Source: Hufsiella arboris (GTDB lineage: Bacteria > Bacteroidota > Bacteroidia > Sphingobacteriales > Sphingobacteriaceae). Taken from it: 64,000 bases of DNA. The stretch is taken from the NCBI RefSeq assembly GCF_009834875.1, contig NZ_WVHT01000007.1:124001-188000 (forward strand), in the 5' to 3' direction. A program made the position numbers and the translations under genes. Below the pieces are notes generated by a model. The model made no database searches. It was given only the letters and a program-made list of their open reading frames with translations, and was not told the DNA's origin. This document shows positions 19,575 through 28,563 of the stretch, in pieces. Numbering within the stretch: position 1 is the stretch's first letter; each line of letters opens with the position of its first letter.

Positions 19575-20498
19575 TTAGTTTGTTTTATTCAGCAGTCCAC
19601 TGCTTTGCATCCAGTTTATGCAGCGGTCGAACCATTGATCGCTGGTTGATTTATTGTTTAAGCCGAAACCGTGGCCACCCTTTGGATAGATGTGCATTTC
19701 GGAAGGAATTTTGTTTTTGATCAGCGCTTCATAATACCAGATCGTGTTCAACACTGGCACAACATTATCGTCTTCACAGTGAATAAGGAAAGCGGGCGGT
19801 GTTGTTGATGTGATCTGTTCTTCGTTCGAATAAAGTTTTACCTGCTCTGCCGGCGCAGATTTACCCAGCAGATTTTCTCTTGACCCTTTGTGTGCGATAC
19901 TATCGGTAAAACTGATTACAGGATACATCAGTATTTGGAAATCAGGACGTACACTTGTGTTATTGGAGTTTTCAATTACTGCCTTATTGTAATGTGTAGC
20001 TGCTGTAGACGCCAGGTGACCGCCCGCTGAAAAACCCATGATCCCGATTTTTGCGGGATCAACGTTCCATTCGCCGGCACGTTCGCGTACAAGTTTTATG
20101 GCTTGTTGAGCATCCTGCAATGGTCCTATTGATTTGTCCTTCATCGTAACATCACTCGGCAAACGATATTTCAACACGAAAGCCGTTATACCGCGCTTGT
20201 TAAATTCCTTTGCGATATCGTAACCTTCTTTCACGATTGAAAGTATAGCATAGCCTCCGCCGGGGCAAATGATAACCGCCGTTCCGTTAGCTTTGCCTTT
20301 TTCGGGTTGGTAAACAGATAAAGTCGGAACAGAAACTTTGCTCGCGCGTGTAATTCCATCAGCGGCAGTTTCGGTTTTTTCCAGGTTTTCGACGGCAACG
20401 GAATTTGGAACATTCTTATACAAAGGAATGATATTTTGAGCGGTAGAAATTTTGGCAAAAAACATCAGTGCAGAAACTAAAAAAAGATGTGTTTTCAC
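19575..20498 (-). CDS. Secreted alpha/beta hydrolase, acetyl-xylan-esterase-like
   Basis: 307 residues with an N-terminal signal peptide (HLFLVSALMFFAKISTAQ). The oxyanion-hole sequence ICPGGGYAILS and the nucleophile elbow GFSAGGH are present; the acid DDNVVP and the histidine in PKGGHGFGL complete a Ser-Asp-His triad. Bacteroidota esterases of this class remove acetyl or feruloyl groups from hemicellulose. It is the first gene of the minus-strand unit with the SSS symporter, LOG and DUF1295 genes, and is divergent from recR. Confidence 0.88.
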   Translation of the reverse strand: MKTHLFLVSALMFFAKISTAQNIIPLYKNVPNSVAVENLEKTETAADGITRASKVSVPTLSVYQPEKGKANGTAVIICPGGGYAILSIVKEGYDIAKEFNKRGITAFVLKYRLPSDVTMKDKSIGPLQDAQQAIKLVRERAGEWNVDPAKIGIMGFSAGGHLASTAATHYNKAVIENSNNTSVRPDFQILMYPVISFTDSIAHKGSRENLLGKSAPAEQVKLYSNEEQITSTTPPAFLIHCEDDNVVPVLNTIWYYEALIKNKIPSEMHIYPKGGHGFGLNNKSTSDQWFDRCINWMQSSGLLNKTN

Positions 20499-20550
20499 GA
20501 TGATTGAACTGAATTATGATTCGCAATATCATCTTTTTAATCTGAAAACA

Positions 20551-20558
20551 TAAATTTG
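20551..20558 (+). promoter_or_regulatory. Candidate -7 promoter element of recR
   Basis: TAAATTTG fits TAnnTTTG and ends 4 nt before the recR ATG, which would place the transcription start at or next to the start codon. No clear -33 element is seen. Confidence 0.45.
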
Positions 20559-20562
20559 TATC

Positions 20563-21180
20563 ATGAATTTTTCTTCGCGATTATTAGAGGATGCTGTTGC
20601 AGAGTTTTCGAAGTTACCGGGAGTTGGCCAAAAAACAGCGCTTCGATTAGTGCTTCACCTTTTGAACCAGCAAAGCGAGGATGTAGAAAAATTCAGCCAG
20701 GCAATTACCCGTTTACGAAACGAAATTAAGTATTGCAAGGTTTGCCATAACATCTCCGATTTGCATATCTGTGAAATCTGCTCGGCCGTAAAACGTGATA
20801 AGTCTATTATCTGCGTAGTTGAAGATACCCGCGACGTAATGGCCATCGAAAACACCAATCAATACACCGGAATGTACCATGTTTTAGGAGGATTAATCTC
20901 ACCTATTGACGGTGTCGGGCCGTCTGACCTGAATATCGAAAGCTTAGTGGATCGGGTGAAAAGCGGTGAAACAGGGGAAATTATCCTCGCGTTAAGCGCC
21001 ACCATGGAAGGTGACACAACAATATTTTATCTGTACAAAAAACTGAAGGAATTCAACCTGCCTATTACAACAATTGCCCGCGGTATTGCCTTTGGCGGTG
21101 AGTTGGAGTATGTAGATGAAATAACGTTAGGACGCTCGATCGCTACACGCATTCCCTACGAAAACTCTCTTGTTAAATAA
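20563..21180 (+). CDS. recR: Recombination protein RecR
   Basis: 205 residues, the normal RecR length. In order: helix-hairpin-helix ([20 protein letters not shown]), the zinc finger with cysteines in [16 protein letters not shown], and the Toprim domain ([15 protein letters not shown], then [12 protein letters not shown]). RecR works with RecO and RecF to load RecA at gaps. The SDR gene begins 3 bp after its stop and is presumably cotranscribed. Confidence 0.97.
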   Translation: MNFSSRLLEDAVAEFSKLPGVGQKTALRLVLHLLNQQSEDVEKFSQAITRLRNEIKYCKVCHNISDLHICEICSAVKRDKSIICVVEDTRDVMAIENTNQYTGMYHVLGGLISPIDGVGPSDLNIESLVDRVKSGETGEIILALSATMEGDTTIFYLYKKLKEFNLPITTIARGIAFGGELEYVDEITLGRSIATRIPYENSLVK

Positions 21181-21183
21181 TCA

Positions 21184-21999
21184 ATGGATTTTAAGAATAA
21201 AACAATCGTCATCACCGGCGCCTCTTCCGGAATTGGGAAGGCTTGCGCCGAAGAATTCGCTAAGCGTGGAGCTAATTTGGTTCTTGGAGCGCGACAATAT
21301 GTTACCCTTTGTGAAATCTCCCAGGAGATAGAAAAGAAATTCGGGGTGAAAGCCGTGGCGGTTCAGTGCGATGTGGCAAGAGAAGACGATTGTGAACAGC
21401 TAATCAAGCAGGCTGTATTAACATTTAACAGGGTAGATGTGCTGATAAATAATGCAGGTATCAGCATGCGGGCGCTATTTAAAGATCTGGACCTGGTAGT
21501 GCTTAGAAACCTGATGAACGTAAACTTTTGGGGAACTGTTTACTGCACGAAATATGCACTTCCCGAACTGTTGAAAAGCAAGGGTTCTGTTGTTGGTGTG
21601 ACATCAATAGCTGGTTACCGTGGCTTGCCGGGAAGAACGGGATACTCGGCATCGAAATTTGCTATGAATGGCTTTCTGGAAGCGCTGCGGGTGGAAAACC
21701 TCAAAACAGGATTGCACGTAATGATTGCCGCTCCCGGATTTACCGCTTCTAATATTCGGAATACGGCGCTCGTTAAAGACGGTAGTCAGCAGGGTGAAAG
21801 CAGCATGGACGAAGGTAAAATGATGACCGCAGAGGAGGTTGCAGTAATAATCGCCGATGGAGTAAACGATCGGAAACGTAGTCTGATAATGACCGGGCAG
21901 GGAAAATTAGCGGTGCTGATGAATAAGCTGATCCCGGCCTGGGTTGATAAACAGGTTTTCAAATTATTCTCGAAAGAGAAAGATCCCTTGATTTCTTAA
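21184..21999 (+). CDS. Short-chain dehydrogenase/reductase (SDR)
   Basis: 271 residues, classical SDR. The cofactor motif TGASSGIGKA is near residue 12, NNAG near residue 88, the catalytic serine in VTSIAGYRG, and YSASKF (YxxxK) near residue 157. Substrate not identifiable. Its C-terminal extension (KLIPAWVDKQVFKLFSKEKD) is typical of DhrB-like members. It is tightly linked to recR, though no functional link is known. Confidence 0.92.
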   Translation: MDFKNKTIVITGASSGIGKACAEEFAKRGANLVLGARQYVTLCEISQEIEKKFGVKAVAVQCDVAREDDCEQLIKQAVLTFNRVDVLINNAGISMRALFKDLDLVVLRNLMNVNFWGTVYCTKYALPELLKSKGSVVGVTSIAGYRGLPGRTGYSASKFAMNGFLEALRVENLKTGLHVMIAAPGFTASNIRNTALVKDGSQQGESSMDEGKMMTAEEVAVIIADGVNDRKRSLIMTGQGKLAVLMNKLIPAWVDKQVFKLFSKEKDPLIS

Positions 22000-22302
22000 A
22001 GGAACAGGACTGGAGAACAGGGAGATGGGTTCTCAATGTTTCTTACGTACACGCAGATGTACTACAGCAGAAATTTCTTGCAGTGACGAAACTGAAGGTT
22101 TATAGTTGAACAGTCTGTCGTTCAATAAACCTGATGGCCGTGAAAAGCTTTTTGTTGAAATCGCCTTCGTGTTGGCATTTCCATTCATAAAAAGCTTGTA
22201 ACAAACAGCAGGGCCGTAGGGCCGATGAAATACTTGCGTTCGTTTTCAAAAAAAGAATATGAAAGATTTATGCTTTAATTATAAACCTTCTTCAGAGTAT
22301 AA
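22000..22302. other. Gene-free stretch after the SDR gene
   Basis: No supported gene, hairpin terminator or promoter was found here. It runs into the 21-bp repeat array. Confidence 0.6.
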
Positions 22303-22470
22303 ACGAATGCCTTTGGACCGTAAATGAATGCCTGCGGCCTGCATCCAAGTGACATTAACCAGGTTCAGATTGCCATCGGAATTAGGCTGGTTGTTATCGG
22401 TTAGAAGCAGGTTGTCTTCGGAATGAGTCCGGTAGCCTTCGGAATGAGCCCGGTTGTCTTCGGCTAGCTG
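22303..22470. repeat. Array of about eight 21-bp repeats coding heptapeptides
   Basis: The period is exactly 21 bp. Five well-kept units occupy 22366-22470, with cores such as GTCTTCGG, GCCTTCGG and GCCATCGG at a fixed spacing; three diverged units precede them in the same phase (cores at 22309 and 22330). Read on the minus strand, the array lies inside a 64-codon ORF (22473 to 22279) that begins 16 nt after the yitT stop and repeats heptapeptides like HSEGYRT, HSEDNLL and NSDGNLN. There is no signal peptide or known domain, so whether the ORF is translated is unclear. It is not CRISPR, as there are no unique spacers. Confidence 0.8.
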
Positions 22471-22488
22471 CATCTAAAGATTTGTCTC

Positions 22489-23373
22489 CTAATGCAGCGG
22501 CCTTCTTTTAACAATGCCGCCTTTTGTATCGGTAATCACGTTCATCACGATAAAAGCCTTGCGGTCAATGCGCTCCACTTCCTGTCGCAGCTTGGTCGTC
22601 TCCAATCGTGTTATAACGGTAAAGATAATATCTATGTCCTTATTCGTGTTGCCAATGCCAAAACCTCTTTCTCCTTTATAAATAGTTACGCCCCGGCCTA
22701 AATTATTAATGATCGCTTCCCTGATCTGGTTACTTTTGGGAGAAACGATGGTAACGCCGGTATATTCTTCGATACCCTGAACAATAAAATCAATGGTTTT
22801 AGATGCTGCCAGGTAAGCCAAAACCGAATATAATGCGCTTTCAATGCTTAAAACAAAAGCCGCAACGCCGAAGATGAAAAGGTTAATAATTAAAATAATG
22901 TCGCCGATGCTAAAAACGCTTTTGCGGGTAATGAAAACTGCAAGAATCTCTGTTCCGTCTAGAACGCCGCCGCCGCGCATCGCCAGGCCAATGCCTGCCC
23001 CAACAAAAAAACCACCGAAAATTGCAATCAGCAGTTTGTCGTGCGTAATCACGGGAAAATTGATGAAAAAGATCAGCAATGATAACATCATGATGGCTAT
23101 CAACGTGGTAACGGCGAATCTTTTACCTATCTGCTTGGCACCTAAAAATATGAAGGGGATATTAAAAACAACCAGCCAAACAGAAACAGGAATGTCTGTC
23201 AGCTGATTGGTTAAAAGTGAAATACCTGTGACCCCACCGTCGATAAAATGATTCGGAACTAAAAAACCTTTAAGGCCGAATGCGGCACTAAAAACGCCTA
23301 AAATGATTAAAAGGACATTTTTTGCTTCTTTCTGTAACTGGACAAATCTTCTGTAGCGTTTATTTAATTTCAT
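22489..23373 (-). CDS. YitT family membrane protein (DUF161/DUF2179)
   Basis: 294 residues. The N-terminal two-thirds hold five or six transmembrane segments with repeated glycine-rich motifs (FLVPNHFIDGGVTGISLL and GAGIGLAMRGGGVLDGTEIL). The last ~90 residues form the soluble DUF2179 domain (GVTIVSPKSNQIREAI, then RGVTIYKGERGFG). Function is not established; a transporter role is often proposed. Divergent from the trp leader region. Confidence 0.92.
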   Translation of the reverse strand: MKLNKRYRRFVQLQKEAKNVLLIILGVFSAAFGLKGFLVPNHFIDGGVTGISLLTNQLTDIPVSVWLVVFNIPFIFLGAKQIGKRFAVTTLIAIMMLSLLIFFINFPVITHDKLLIAIFGGFFVGAGIGLAMRGGGVLDGTEILAVFITRKSVFSIGDIILIINLFIFGVAAFVLSIESALYSVLAYLAASKTIDFIVQGIEEYTGVTIVSPKSNQIREAIINNLGRGVTIYKGERGFGIGNTNKDIDIIFTVITRLETTKLRQEVERIDRKAFIVMNVITDTKGGIVKRRPLH

Positions 23374-23465
23374 CGGCTAAAAATTTAAGGTGAGGTCATA
23401 AAATACAATTTTCAATCTTTTTAAACGAATTAAAAGCCGAAAAATGGAAAGATTTAACATTCAGC

Positions 23466-23496
23466 TTGCATCCCAAAAAAAGATTATACATATTTG
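23466..23496 (+). promoter_or_regulatory. Promoter of the trp operon
   Basis: TTG at 23466-23468, a 20-nt spacer, then CATATTTG at 23489-23496 (one base off TAnnTTTG). This is the Bacteroidota -33/-7 arrangement and would start transcription about 8 nt before the leader-peptide ATG. Confidence 0.65.
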
Positions 23497-23508
23497 TCAC
23501 CGAGCAAA

Positions 23509-23577
23509 ATGATTACAACAAACGCACATAAAAACTGGTGGTGGCATAACGAAAATTCGTTAGGCAATCCGCTGTAG
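23509..23577 (+). CDS. trpL: trp operon leader peptide (22 aa, three consecutive Trp codons)
   Basis: ATG at 23509, TAG at 23575. The peptide contains HKNWWWHNENS, with tandem TGG codons at 23536-23544. It is followed by an attenuator hairpin and then trpD. Charged tRNA-Trp lets the ribosome reach the stop codon; starvation stalls it on the TGG run. The gene is too short for ordinary gene callers. Translation is inferred from the layout. Confidence 0.88.
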   Translation: MITTNAHKNWWWHNENSLGNPL

Positions 23578-23631
23578 TGTGCTGTTTTTAAAATAACAGG
23601 GAAGGGTTGTCGTACAGGCAACCCTTTTTTT
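23547..23631 (+). promoter_or_regulatory. trp transcription attenuator (antiterminator and terminator)
   Basis: Three competing pairings can be read. A small hairpin TAACGA/TCGTTA (23547-23562) directly follows the Trp codons. Segment GGCAATCC (23563-23570) can pair with GGGTTGTC (23604-23611) as antiterminator. GGGTTGTC can instead pair with GGCAACCC (23617-23624) in a 10-bp stem, AAGGGTTGTC/GGCAACCCTT, with loop GTACA and seven Ts. A ribosome stalled at TGG leaves GGCAATCC free, allowing readthrough. A ribosome at the stop codon covers it, so the terminator forms. Confidence 0.88.
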
Positions 23632-23645
23632 ATGTCATAATTTTT

Positions 23646-24632
23646 ATGAAGAAAATATTAAACCATCTTTTCGAGAACAAAACCTTTTCTAAGAAAGAAG
23701 CTAAAGAGATCCTTACCAACATTGCGCTTGGAAAATATAACCAGTCGCAGATGGCTGCTTTTATGGTAGCCTATTGTATGCGAAGCATCACTGTAGATGA
23801 ACTGGAAGGATTTGGTGAGGCGATGCTCGAATTATGTGTCGATCCGCAATTAAACGGATATGACCTGATCGATTTATGCGGAACAGGAGGCGATGGAAAA
23901 GATACATTCAATATTTCTACGCTTGCCTCTTTTGTAGTTGCAGGAGCCGGGTACAAGGTCGCCAAACACGGTAATTATGGAGTTTCTTCGGGGTGCGGTT
24001 CATCCAATGTGATGGAATATCTTGGTTATAAGTTTTCTGCAGATCCGTCCGAACTTAAACGGTCGGTTGAGGAAGCCGGAATATGCTTTTTGCATGCGCC
24101 TCTTTTTCACCCTGCTATGAAAAATGTTGCTCCGATCCGTCGTGAGCTGGGCGTAAAGACATTTTTCAATATGCTTGGCCCTATGGTTAACCCTACGAAA
24201 CCAAAGTTTCAGACAGTTGGGGTATACAGCCTTGAGCTGGCCCGCCTTTACAATTATCTTTACCAAAAAACCGACAAGCGATACACGATTATCCACGCTG
24301 TGGACGGATACGACGAGGTATCGCTGACATGTGACTACAAAACATTTTCTAATGGCGGCGAAAAGCTGAACAGGCTTTCGGATATCGGATTCGAAAAAAT
24401 TGATCCCACATCTATCGAAGGTGGCAGCACAGTGGAGGACTCGGCAAAAATATTTAAGGATGTTTTAAACGGAAATGCCACTACCCAGCAAGTAAACGTG
24501 GTTTTATGTAATGCCGCGGTAGCCATTCAGACAATTAATCACGAATCATCGTTTGCAGATTGTTATTACGAAGCTGAGGAATCATTGTTAAGTAAACGGG
24601 CTTTAAAGAGCTTTGAAAAACTGATAAACTAA
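23646..24632 (+). CDS. trpD: Anthranilate phosphoribosyltransferase
   Basis: 328 residues from ATG 23646. The frame runs back to 23607, but that would place the start inside the terminator stem, so MKKILNHLF is chosen. TrpD joins anthranilate to PRPP. Motifs: DLCGTGGDGKDTFNIST (PRPP loop), KHGNYGVSSGCGSSNVME, RRELGVKTFFNMLGPMVNP. First gene of trpDFBA. The usual trpE and trpG neighbours are absent upstream, and trpC is absent downstream. Confidence 0.96.
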   Translation: MKKILNHLFENKTFSKKEAKEILTNIALGKYNQSQMAAFMVAYCMRSITVDELEGFGEAMLELCVDPQLNGYDLIDLCGTGGDGKDTFNISTLASFVVAGAGYKVAKHGNYGVSSGCGSSNVMEYLGYKFSADPSELKRSVEEAGICFLHAPLFHPAMKNVAPIRRELGVKTFFNMLGPMVNPTKPKFQTVGVYSLELARLYNYLYQKTDKRYTIIHAVDGYDEVSLTCDYKTFSNGGEKLNRLSDIGFEKIDPTSIEGGSTVEDSAKIFKDVLNGNATTQQVNVVLCNAAVAIQTINHESSFADCYYEAEESLLSKRALKSFEKLIN

Positions 24633-25282
24633 TGCGAAGCTCCGATCTTAAAATAAAGGTTTGCGGTATGCGGGACGCTGAAAACATCGTCGGCTTAGCT
24701 GCGTTAAATCCGCATTACCTGGGACTTATTTTTTACCCGCAGTCTAAGCGCTTCGCAGGCGATTTGAATCCCGGTATTTTAAAGCATGTTCCTGGAAAAA
24801 TCATAAGAACGGGAGTTTTTGTCAATGCATCAAAAGCGGAGATCGGAGAAAAAATTAGCCAGTATGGTTTAAAGGCCGTACAGTTGCACGGTGACGAAAC
24901 ACCACAATTCTGCAATGAAATAAAGAACTTAAATGTTGAGGTTATTAAGGCGTTTGGTTTGGATGAATCTTTTGACTTCGGGCGTTTGAACCAATATATT
25001 GAGTATTGTGACTATTTTCTCTTTGATACCCAAACTGCAGCTTACGGCGGTTCTGGCAAAAGTTTCGATTGGTCGTTGCTGCAACATTACACATTGAGCA
25101 AGCCGTATTTTTTAAGCGGCGGTATCGATGAGGTGAATATTGATTCGATACTTGAAATGACGGATGAGCGGTTATATGCGATTGATCTAAACAGTAAGTT
25201 TGAGTCAGAGCCGGGTTTAAAAGACCTGGCTAAACTTGATAAAGTTTTTAGAAAATTAAAGACAGCGAGGGCTGAAAAATAA
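24632..25282 (+). CDS. trpF: Phosphoribosylanthranilate isomerase
   Basis: 216 residues, a TIM barrel. The general-base cysteine is in IKVCGMRD, and the general acid is probably the aspartate of [17 protein letters not shown] is the phosphate-binding loop. It isomerises PRA to CdRP. The start overlaps the trpD stop by one base (TAATG), so it is translationally coupled. Confidence 0.95.
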   Translation: MRSSDLKIKVCGMRDAENIVGLAALNPHYLGLIFYPQSKRFAGDLNPGILKHVPGKIIRTGVFVNASKAEIGEKISQYGLKAVQLHGDETPQFCNEIKNLNVEVIKAFGLDESFDFGRLNQYIEYCDYFLFDTQTAAYGGSGKSFDWSLLQHYTLSKPYFLSGGIDEVNIDSILEMTDERLYAIDLNSKFESEPGLKDLAKLDKVFRKLKTARAEK

Positions 25283-25289
25283 GCGAACT

Positions 25290-26471
25290 ATGAATTACCA
25301 CGTTAACGAAAAAGGATATTACGGCGATTTTGGCGGGGCCTATATTCCGGAAATGCTTTATCCGAATGTAGAAGAATTGAGGCAAAAGTACCTGGATATC
25401 ATGAACAGTGCCGATTTTAAGAAGGAATTCGATCAGTTACTTAAGGATTATGTTGGCCGCCCATCTCCATTGTACCTTGCTAATCGCCTGTCAGAAAAAT
25501 ACGGCGCAAACATTTTCCTCAAGCGTGAAGATTTGAATCATACCGGTGCGCATAAAATCAATAATACCGTAGGGCAAATTTTATTGGCTGAACGGCTGGG
25601 AAAAAAACGGATCATCGCCGAAACCGGAGCCGGACAGCATGGCGTTGCGACTGCAACTGTTTGCGCGTTAAAGGGGCTTGAATGCGTTGTTTATATGGGT
25701 GAGATAGATATAGAACGCCAGGCGCCAAACGTCGCACGTATGAAAATGATGGGAGCCACTGTGGTAGCTGCAACTTCCGGAAGTAAGACTTTGAAGGATG
25801 CAACCAATGAGGCTATGCGCGATTGGATAAATAACCCAGTAGATACGCATTATATAATTGGGTCGGTTGTTGGACCGCATCCTTATCCTGATATGGTGGC
25901 CAGGTTTCAATCGATTATTTCTGAGGAAACACGCCGGCAGCTAAAAGAACATACGGGCAGCGAAAGTCCTGATTACGTATTGGCTTGTGTTGGTGGCGGA
26001 AGCAATGCGGCCGGGATGTTCTATCATTTCCTTGATGATCAGCATGCTAAACTGATAGCGGTTGAAGCGGCTGGACACGGTGTAAATTCAGGTGAATCTG
26101 CAGCAACGACTATCCTGGGAAAAGAAGGAGTTTTACACGGAAGCCGGTCTATCCTGATGCAAACGGACGATGGCCAGGTTATCGAACCTTACTCAATCTC
26201 CGCCGGTTTGGACTACCCGGGAATTGGCCCGCAGCACGCTCATCTTTTTAAAACCAGGCGAGCTGAATATGTTTGCGCGACAGATGATGAAGCAATGCAG
26301 GCAGGCTTACTTTTGGCCAAATTGGAGGGGATCATACCGGCAATTGAAAGCTCTCATGCCTTAGCCCACCTGGAGAAAATGAACTTCAAAAAAGGAGAAA
26401 CCGTAGTAATATGCCTTTCAGGCCGCGGCGACAAGGACCTGAATACTTATATGAAATATTTTAATTTATAA
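25290..26471 (+). CDS. trpB: Tryptophan synthase beta subunit
   Basis: 393 residues, standard length for a TrpB1. [11 protein letters not shown] is at the start, the PLP lysine is in HTGAHKINN, the catalytic glutamate in AETGAGQHG, and the phosphate loop is GGGSNAAGM. It condenses indole with serine. It lies 7 bp after trpF. Between it and trpA is a 76-bp spacer that holds a 7-bp repeat tract. Confidence 0.97.
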   Translation: MNYHVNEKGYYGDFGGAYIPEMLYPNVEELRQKYLDIMNSADFKKEFDQLLKDYVGRPSPLYLANRLSEKYGANIFLKREDLNHTGAHKINNTVGQILLAERLGKKRIIAETGAGQHGVATATVCALKGLECVVYMGEIDIERQAPNVARMKMMGATVVAATSGSKTLKDATNEAMRDWINNPVDTHYIIGSVVGPHPYPDMVARFQSIISEETRRQLKEHTGSESPDYVLACVGGGSNAAGMFYHFLDDQHAKLIAVEAAGHGVNSGESAATTILGKEGVLHGSRSILMQTDDGQVIEPYSISAGLDYPGIGPQHAHLFKTRRAEYVCATDDEAMQAGLLLAKLEGIIPAIESSHALAHLEKMNFKKGETVVICLSGRGDKDLNTYMKYFNL

Positions 26472-26490
26472 ATGAGTAAGAAAAAAGGAT

Positions 26491-26546
26491 GTAAGGCGTA
26501 AAGACTTACAACTGACCGGATAATACTTACTACTGATTACTTAAAA
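26491..26546 (+). repeat. Degenerate 7-bp repeat tract ending at the trpA start
   Basis: Eight consecutive heptamers in perfect phase fill the trpB-trpA spacer and stop one base before the trpA ATG. Examples are CTTACAA, CTGACCG, CTTACTA, CTGATTA and CTTAAAA. No Shine-Dalgarno sequence is present in the tract. Confidence 0.7.
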
Positions 26547-26547
26547 A

Positions 26548-27321
26548 ATGAACCGACTTAAACAGTTATTCGAAAATAAAAACAAACCGCTTTTATCGAT
26601 TTATTACACTGCCGGATATCCGGAGATAGACAGTACGGTAAATATCGCGGAAGCTCTTGAAAAAGCGGGTGCAGATTTCCTGGAAATAGGTTTTCCTTAT
26701 TCCGACCCGGTGGCGGATGGCCCTGTAATCCAGGAAAGTTCGCAAAAAGCGCTGCATAATGGAATGTCGCTTAAAGTACTGTTCGAGCGGCTAAAAGAGC
26801 TCCGTAAACGAGTGAGCATACCTGTTTTATTGATGGGGTATGTAAATCCGGTATTGCAGTTCGGCGTTGAGAACTTTTGCAAGGCTGCCGCAGATGCGGG
26901 TGTCGACGGGGTGATAGTGCCGGATTTACCGATGTATGAATATGAGGAACTTTACAAGGATTGCTTCCTGAAACATAATGTCAGCAATATTTTCCTGGTA
27001 ACTCCGCAAACATCTGAAGCACGTATTCGGAAGATCGATGACCTGAGTAACGCCTTTATTTATTTACTCTCGTCATCAGCTACAACGGGGAAACAACTGG
27101 ATGTCTCACAATCGTCCGAAACTTACTTCGGCAGGATCAAGGCTATGAATCTTAAGAATCCCTTGATGATCGGTTTTGGTATTTCCGATAAGAAAAGTTT
27201 TGATAAAGCGGCCGAATATACGAGTGGAGCCATCGTTGGCAGCGCCTTTGTACGCTTGCTTGGAGAACCTGATTACATGAATAAAATTAGTTCGTTCGTG
27301 CAAAGCATAAAGGGTAATTAG
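26548..27321 (+). CDS. trpA: Tryptophan synthase alpha subunit
   Basis: 257 residues, a TIM barrel. The catalytic glutamate is in FLEIGFPYSDP and the aspartate in ADGPVIQ; the GVDGVIVPDLP strand and GFGISDKKSF phosphate loop are also present. It cleaves indole-3-glycerol phosphate to indole for TrpB. Last gene of the operon. Its stop overlaps the convergent nhaA stop by 4 bases, with no terminator visible between them. Confidence 0.96.
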   Translation: MNRLKQLFENKNKPLLSIYYTAGYPEIDSTVNIAEALEKAGADFLEIGFPYSDPVADGPVIQESSQKALHNGMSLKVLFERLKELRKRVSIPVLLMGYVNPVLQFGVENFCKAAADAGVDGVIVPDLPMYEYEELYKDCFLKHNVSNIFLVTPQTSEARIRKIDDLSNAFIYLLSSSATTGKQLDVSQSSETYFGRIKAMNLKNPLMIGFGISDKKSFDKAAEYTSGAIVGSAFVRLLGEPDYMNKISSFVQSIKGN

Positions 27322-28496
27322 CTGCTTTCTTTTTTACTCAGAACAGAGAAATATATAAAGCCCAAAACGCCGGATAATAACGATGCCAGCAGGATAGCGA
27401 ACTTTGCTTCTTCCTGGAATTCAAAAATTTCTTTAAAGGACAAGAGTGAAATAAATACCGACATGGTGAAGCCGATACCAGCTAAAATACTTATCCCGAT
27501 TATGTGCTTCCACTGAGAATTTTCCGGTAAAACACTAAGCTTTAGTTTTACCGCAAGCCATGAAAATAAGCTGACACCGATAGGCTTCCCGAGCAACAGT
27601 CCTGCTATGATACCCAGGCCTAGCGGAGATGTAAGGCCATCCAGCATTTTACTGTTAAAATGAATATTGGTGTTGGCCAGCGCGAAGATAGGCATGATGA
27701 TAAAATTTACGGGTATATGCAGCTTGTGTTCCAAGAATTCAAGCGGCGAGGCTTTTTTCTCCGGATTTGTTGGAATGGTAAGCGCCAGCAAAACACCCGA
27801 AATGGTGGCATGAATACCCGAATTGTGAATCAAATACCAAAGAATAATTCCCGGCACCAGATACAAAATAATGTTCTTTACGCCCAAACGATTCATTAAA
27901 ACCAGGATGAATAACGCGCCGGCGGCTCCAAGCAAATAATCAAACTGGATCTTAGAAGTATAAAAAACCGCTATCACGATGATAGCGCCAAGGTCGTCCA
28001 CAATAGCAAGAGCGGCGGTAAATATCCGCATGCTGTAAGGTACCTTTTTGCCGAGAAGCGCAATTATGGCTAGCACAAAAGCAATATCGGTAGCCATGGG
28101 AATTCCCCAGCCTTGCGCCGATCCGGAATTGCGGTTAATACCATAATAGATAATGGCCGGCATCAACATTCCGCCTAAGGCGGCAAAAACAGGCAAGGCC
28201 GCTTTTTTTATCTCCGAAAGTTCTCCCTCAACTATTTCCCGCTTAATTTCTAAACCTACCAGCAGAAAGAAGACAGCCATCAGGCCGTCGTTAATCCAGC
28301 CTTCAACGGAATATCGTAAATGGAGTCCAAAAGGATTTCCGCCAAATTGTGTTTCAAGTAAGTGTTTGAATGTATTCGCCAGAGAGGTATTTGCAATTGT
28401 AATTGAAATAATCACGCAAGCAATTAAAATAATCCCGCTATTGCTGGCAGATCTGAAAAACTCACGAAAACGATTAAGATCAAAGGAAACGGCCAT
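27318..28496 (-). CDS. nhaA: Na+/H+ antiporter NhaA
   Basis: 392 residues, about twelve transmembrane helices. The paired aspartates of the ion site are in ALAIVDDLGAIIVIA, and ATDIAFVLAIIALLG marks helix 4. NhaA expels Na+ or Li+ in exchange for H+ and supports growth under alkaline or salty conditions. Convergent with trpA, divergent from the MBL hydrolase gene. Confidence 0.96.
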   Translation of the reverse strand: MAVSFDLNRFREFFRSASNSGIILIACVIISITIANTSLANTFKHLLETQFGGNPFGLHLRYSVEGWINDGLMAVFFLLVGLEIKREIVEGELSEIKKAALPVFAALGGMLMPAIIYYGINRNSGSAQGWGIPMATDIAFVLAIIALLGKKVPYSMRIFTAALAIVDDLGAIIVIAVFYTSKIQFDYLLGAAGALFILVLMNRLGVKNIILYLVPGIILWYLIHNSGIHATISGVLLALTIPTNPEKKASPLEFLEHKLHIPVNFIIMPIFALANTNIHFNSKMLDGLTSPLGLGIIAGLLLGKPIGVSLFSWLAVKLKLSVLPENSQWKHIIGISILAGIGFTMSVFISLLSFKEIFEFQEEAKFAILLASLLSGVLGFIYFSVLSKKESS

Positions 28497-28563
28497 TTGG
28501 CGTAAAATAAAAAAACCATTTTAATTTGCCCGATCTAACTGAGAAAACTATTATTTTTAGCAC

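Noticed and set aside
22303-22470. 21-bp array as a CRISPR
   Set aside because: Units are directly contiguous with no unique spacers, and no cas genes are near.
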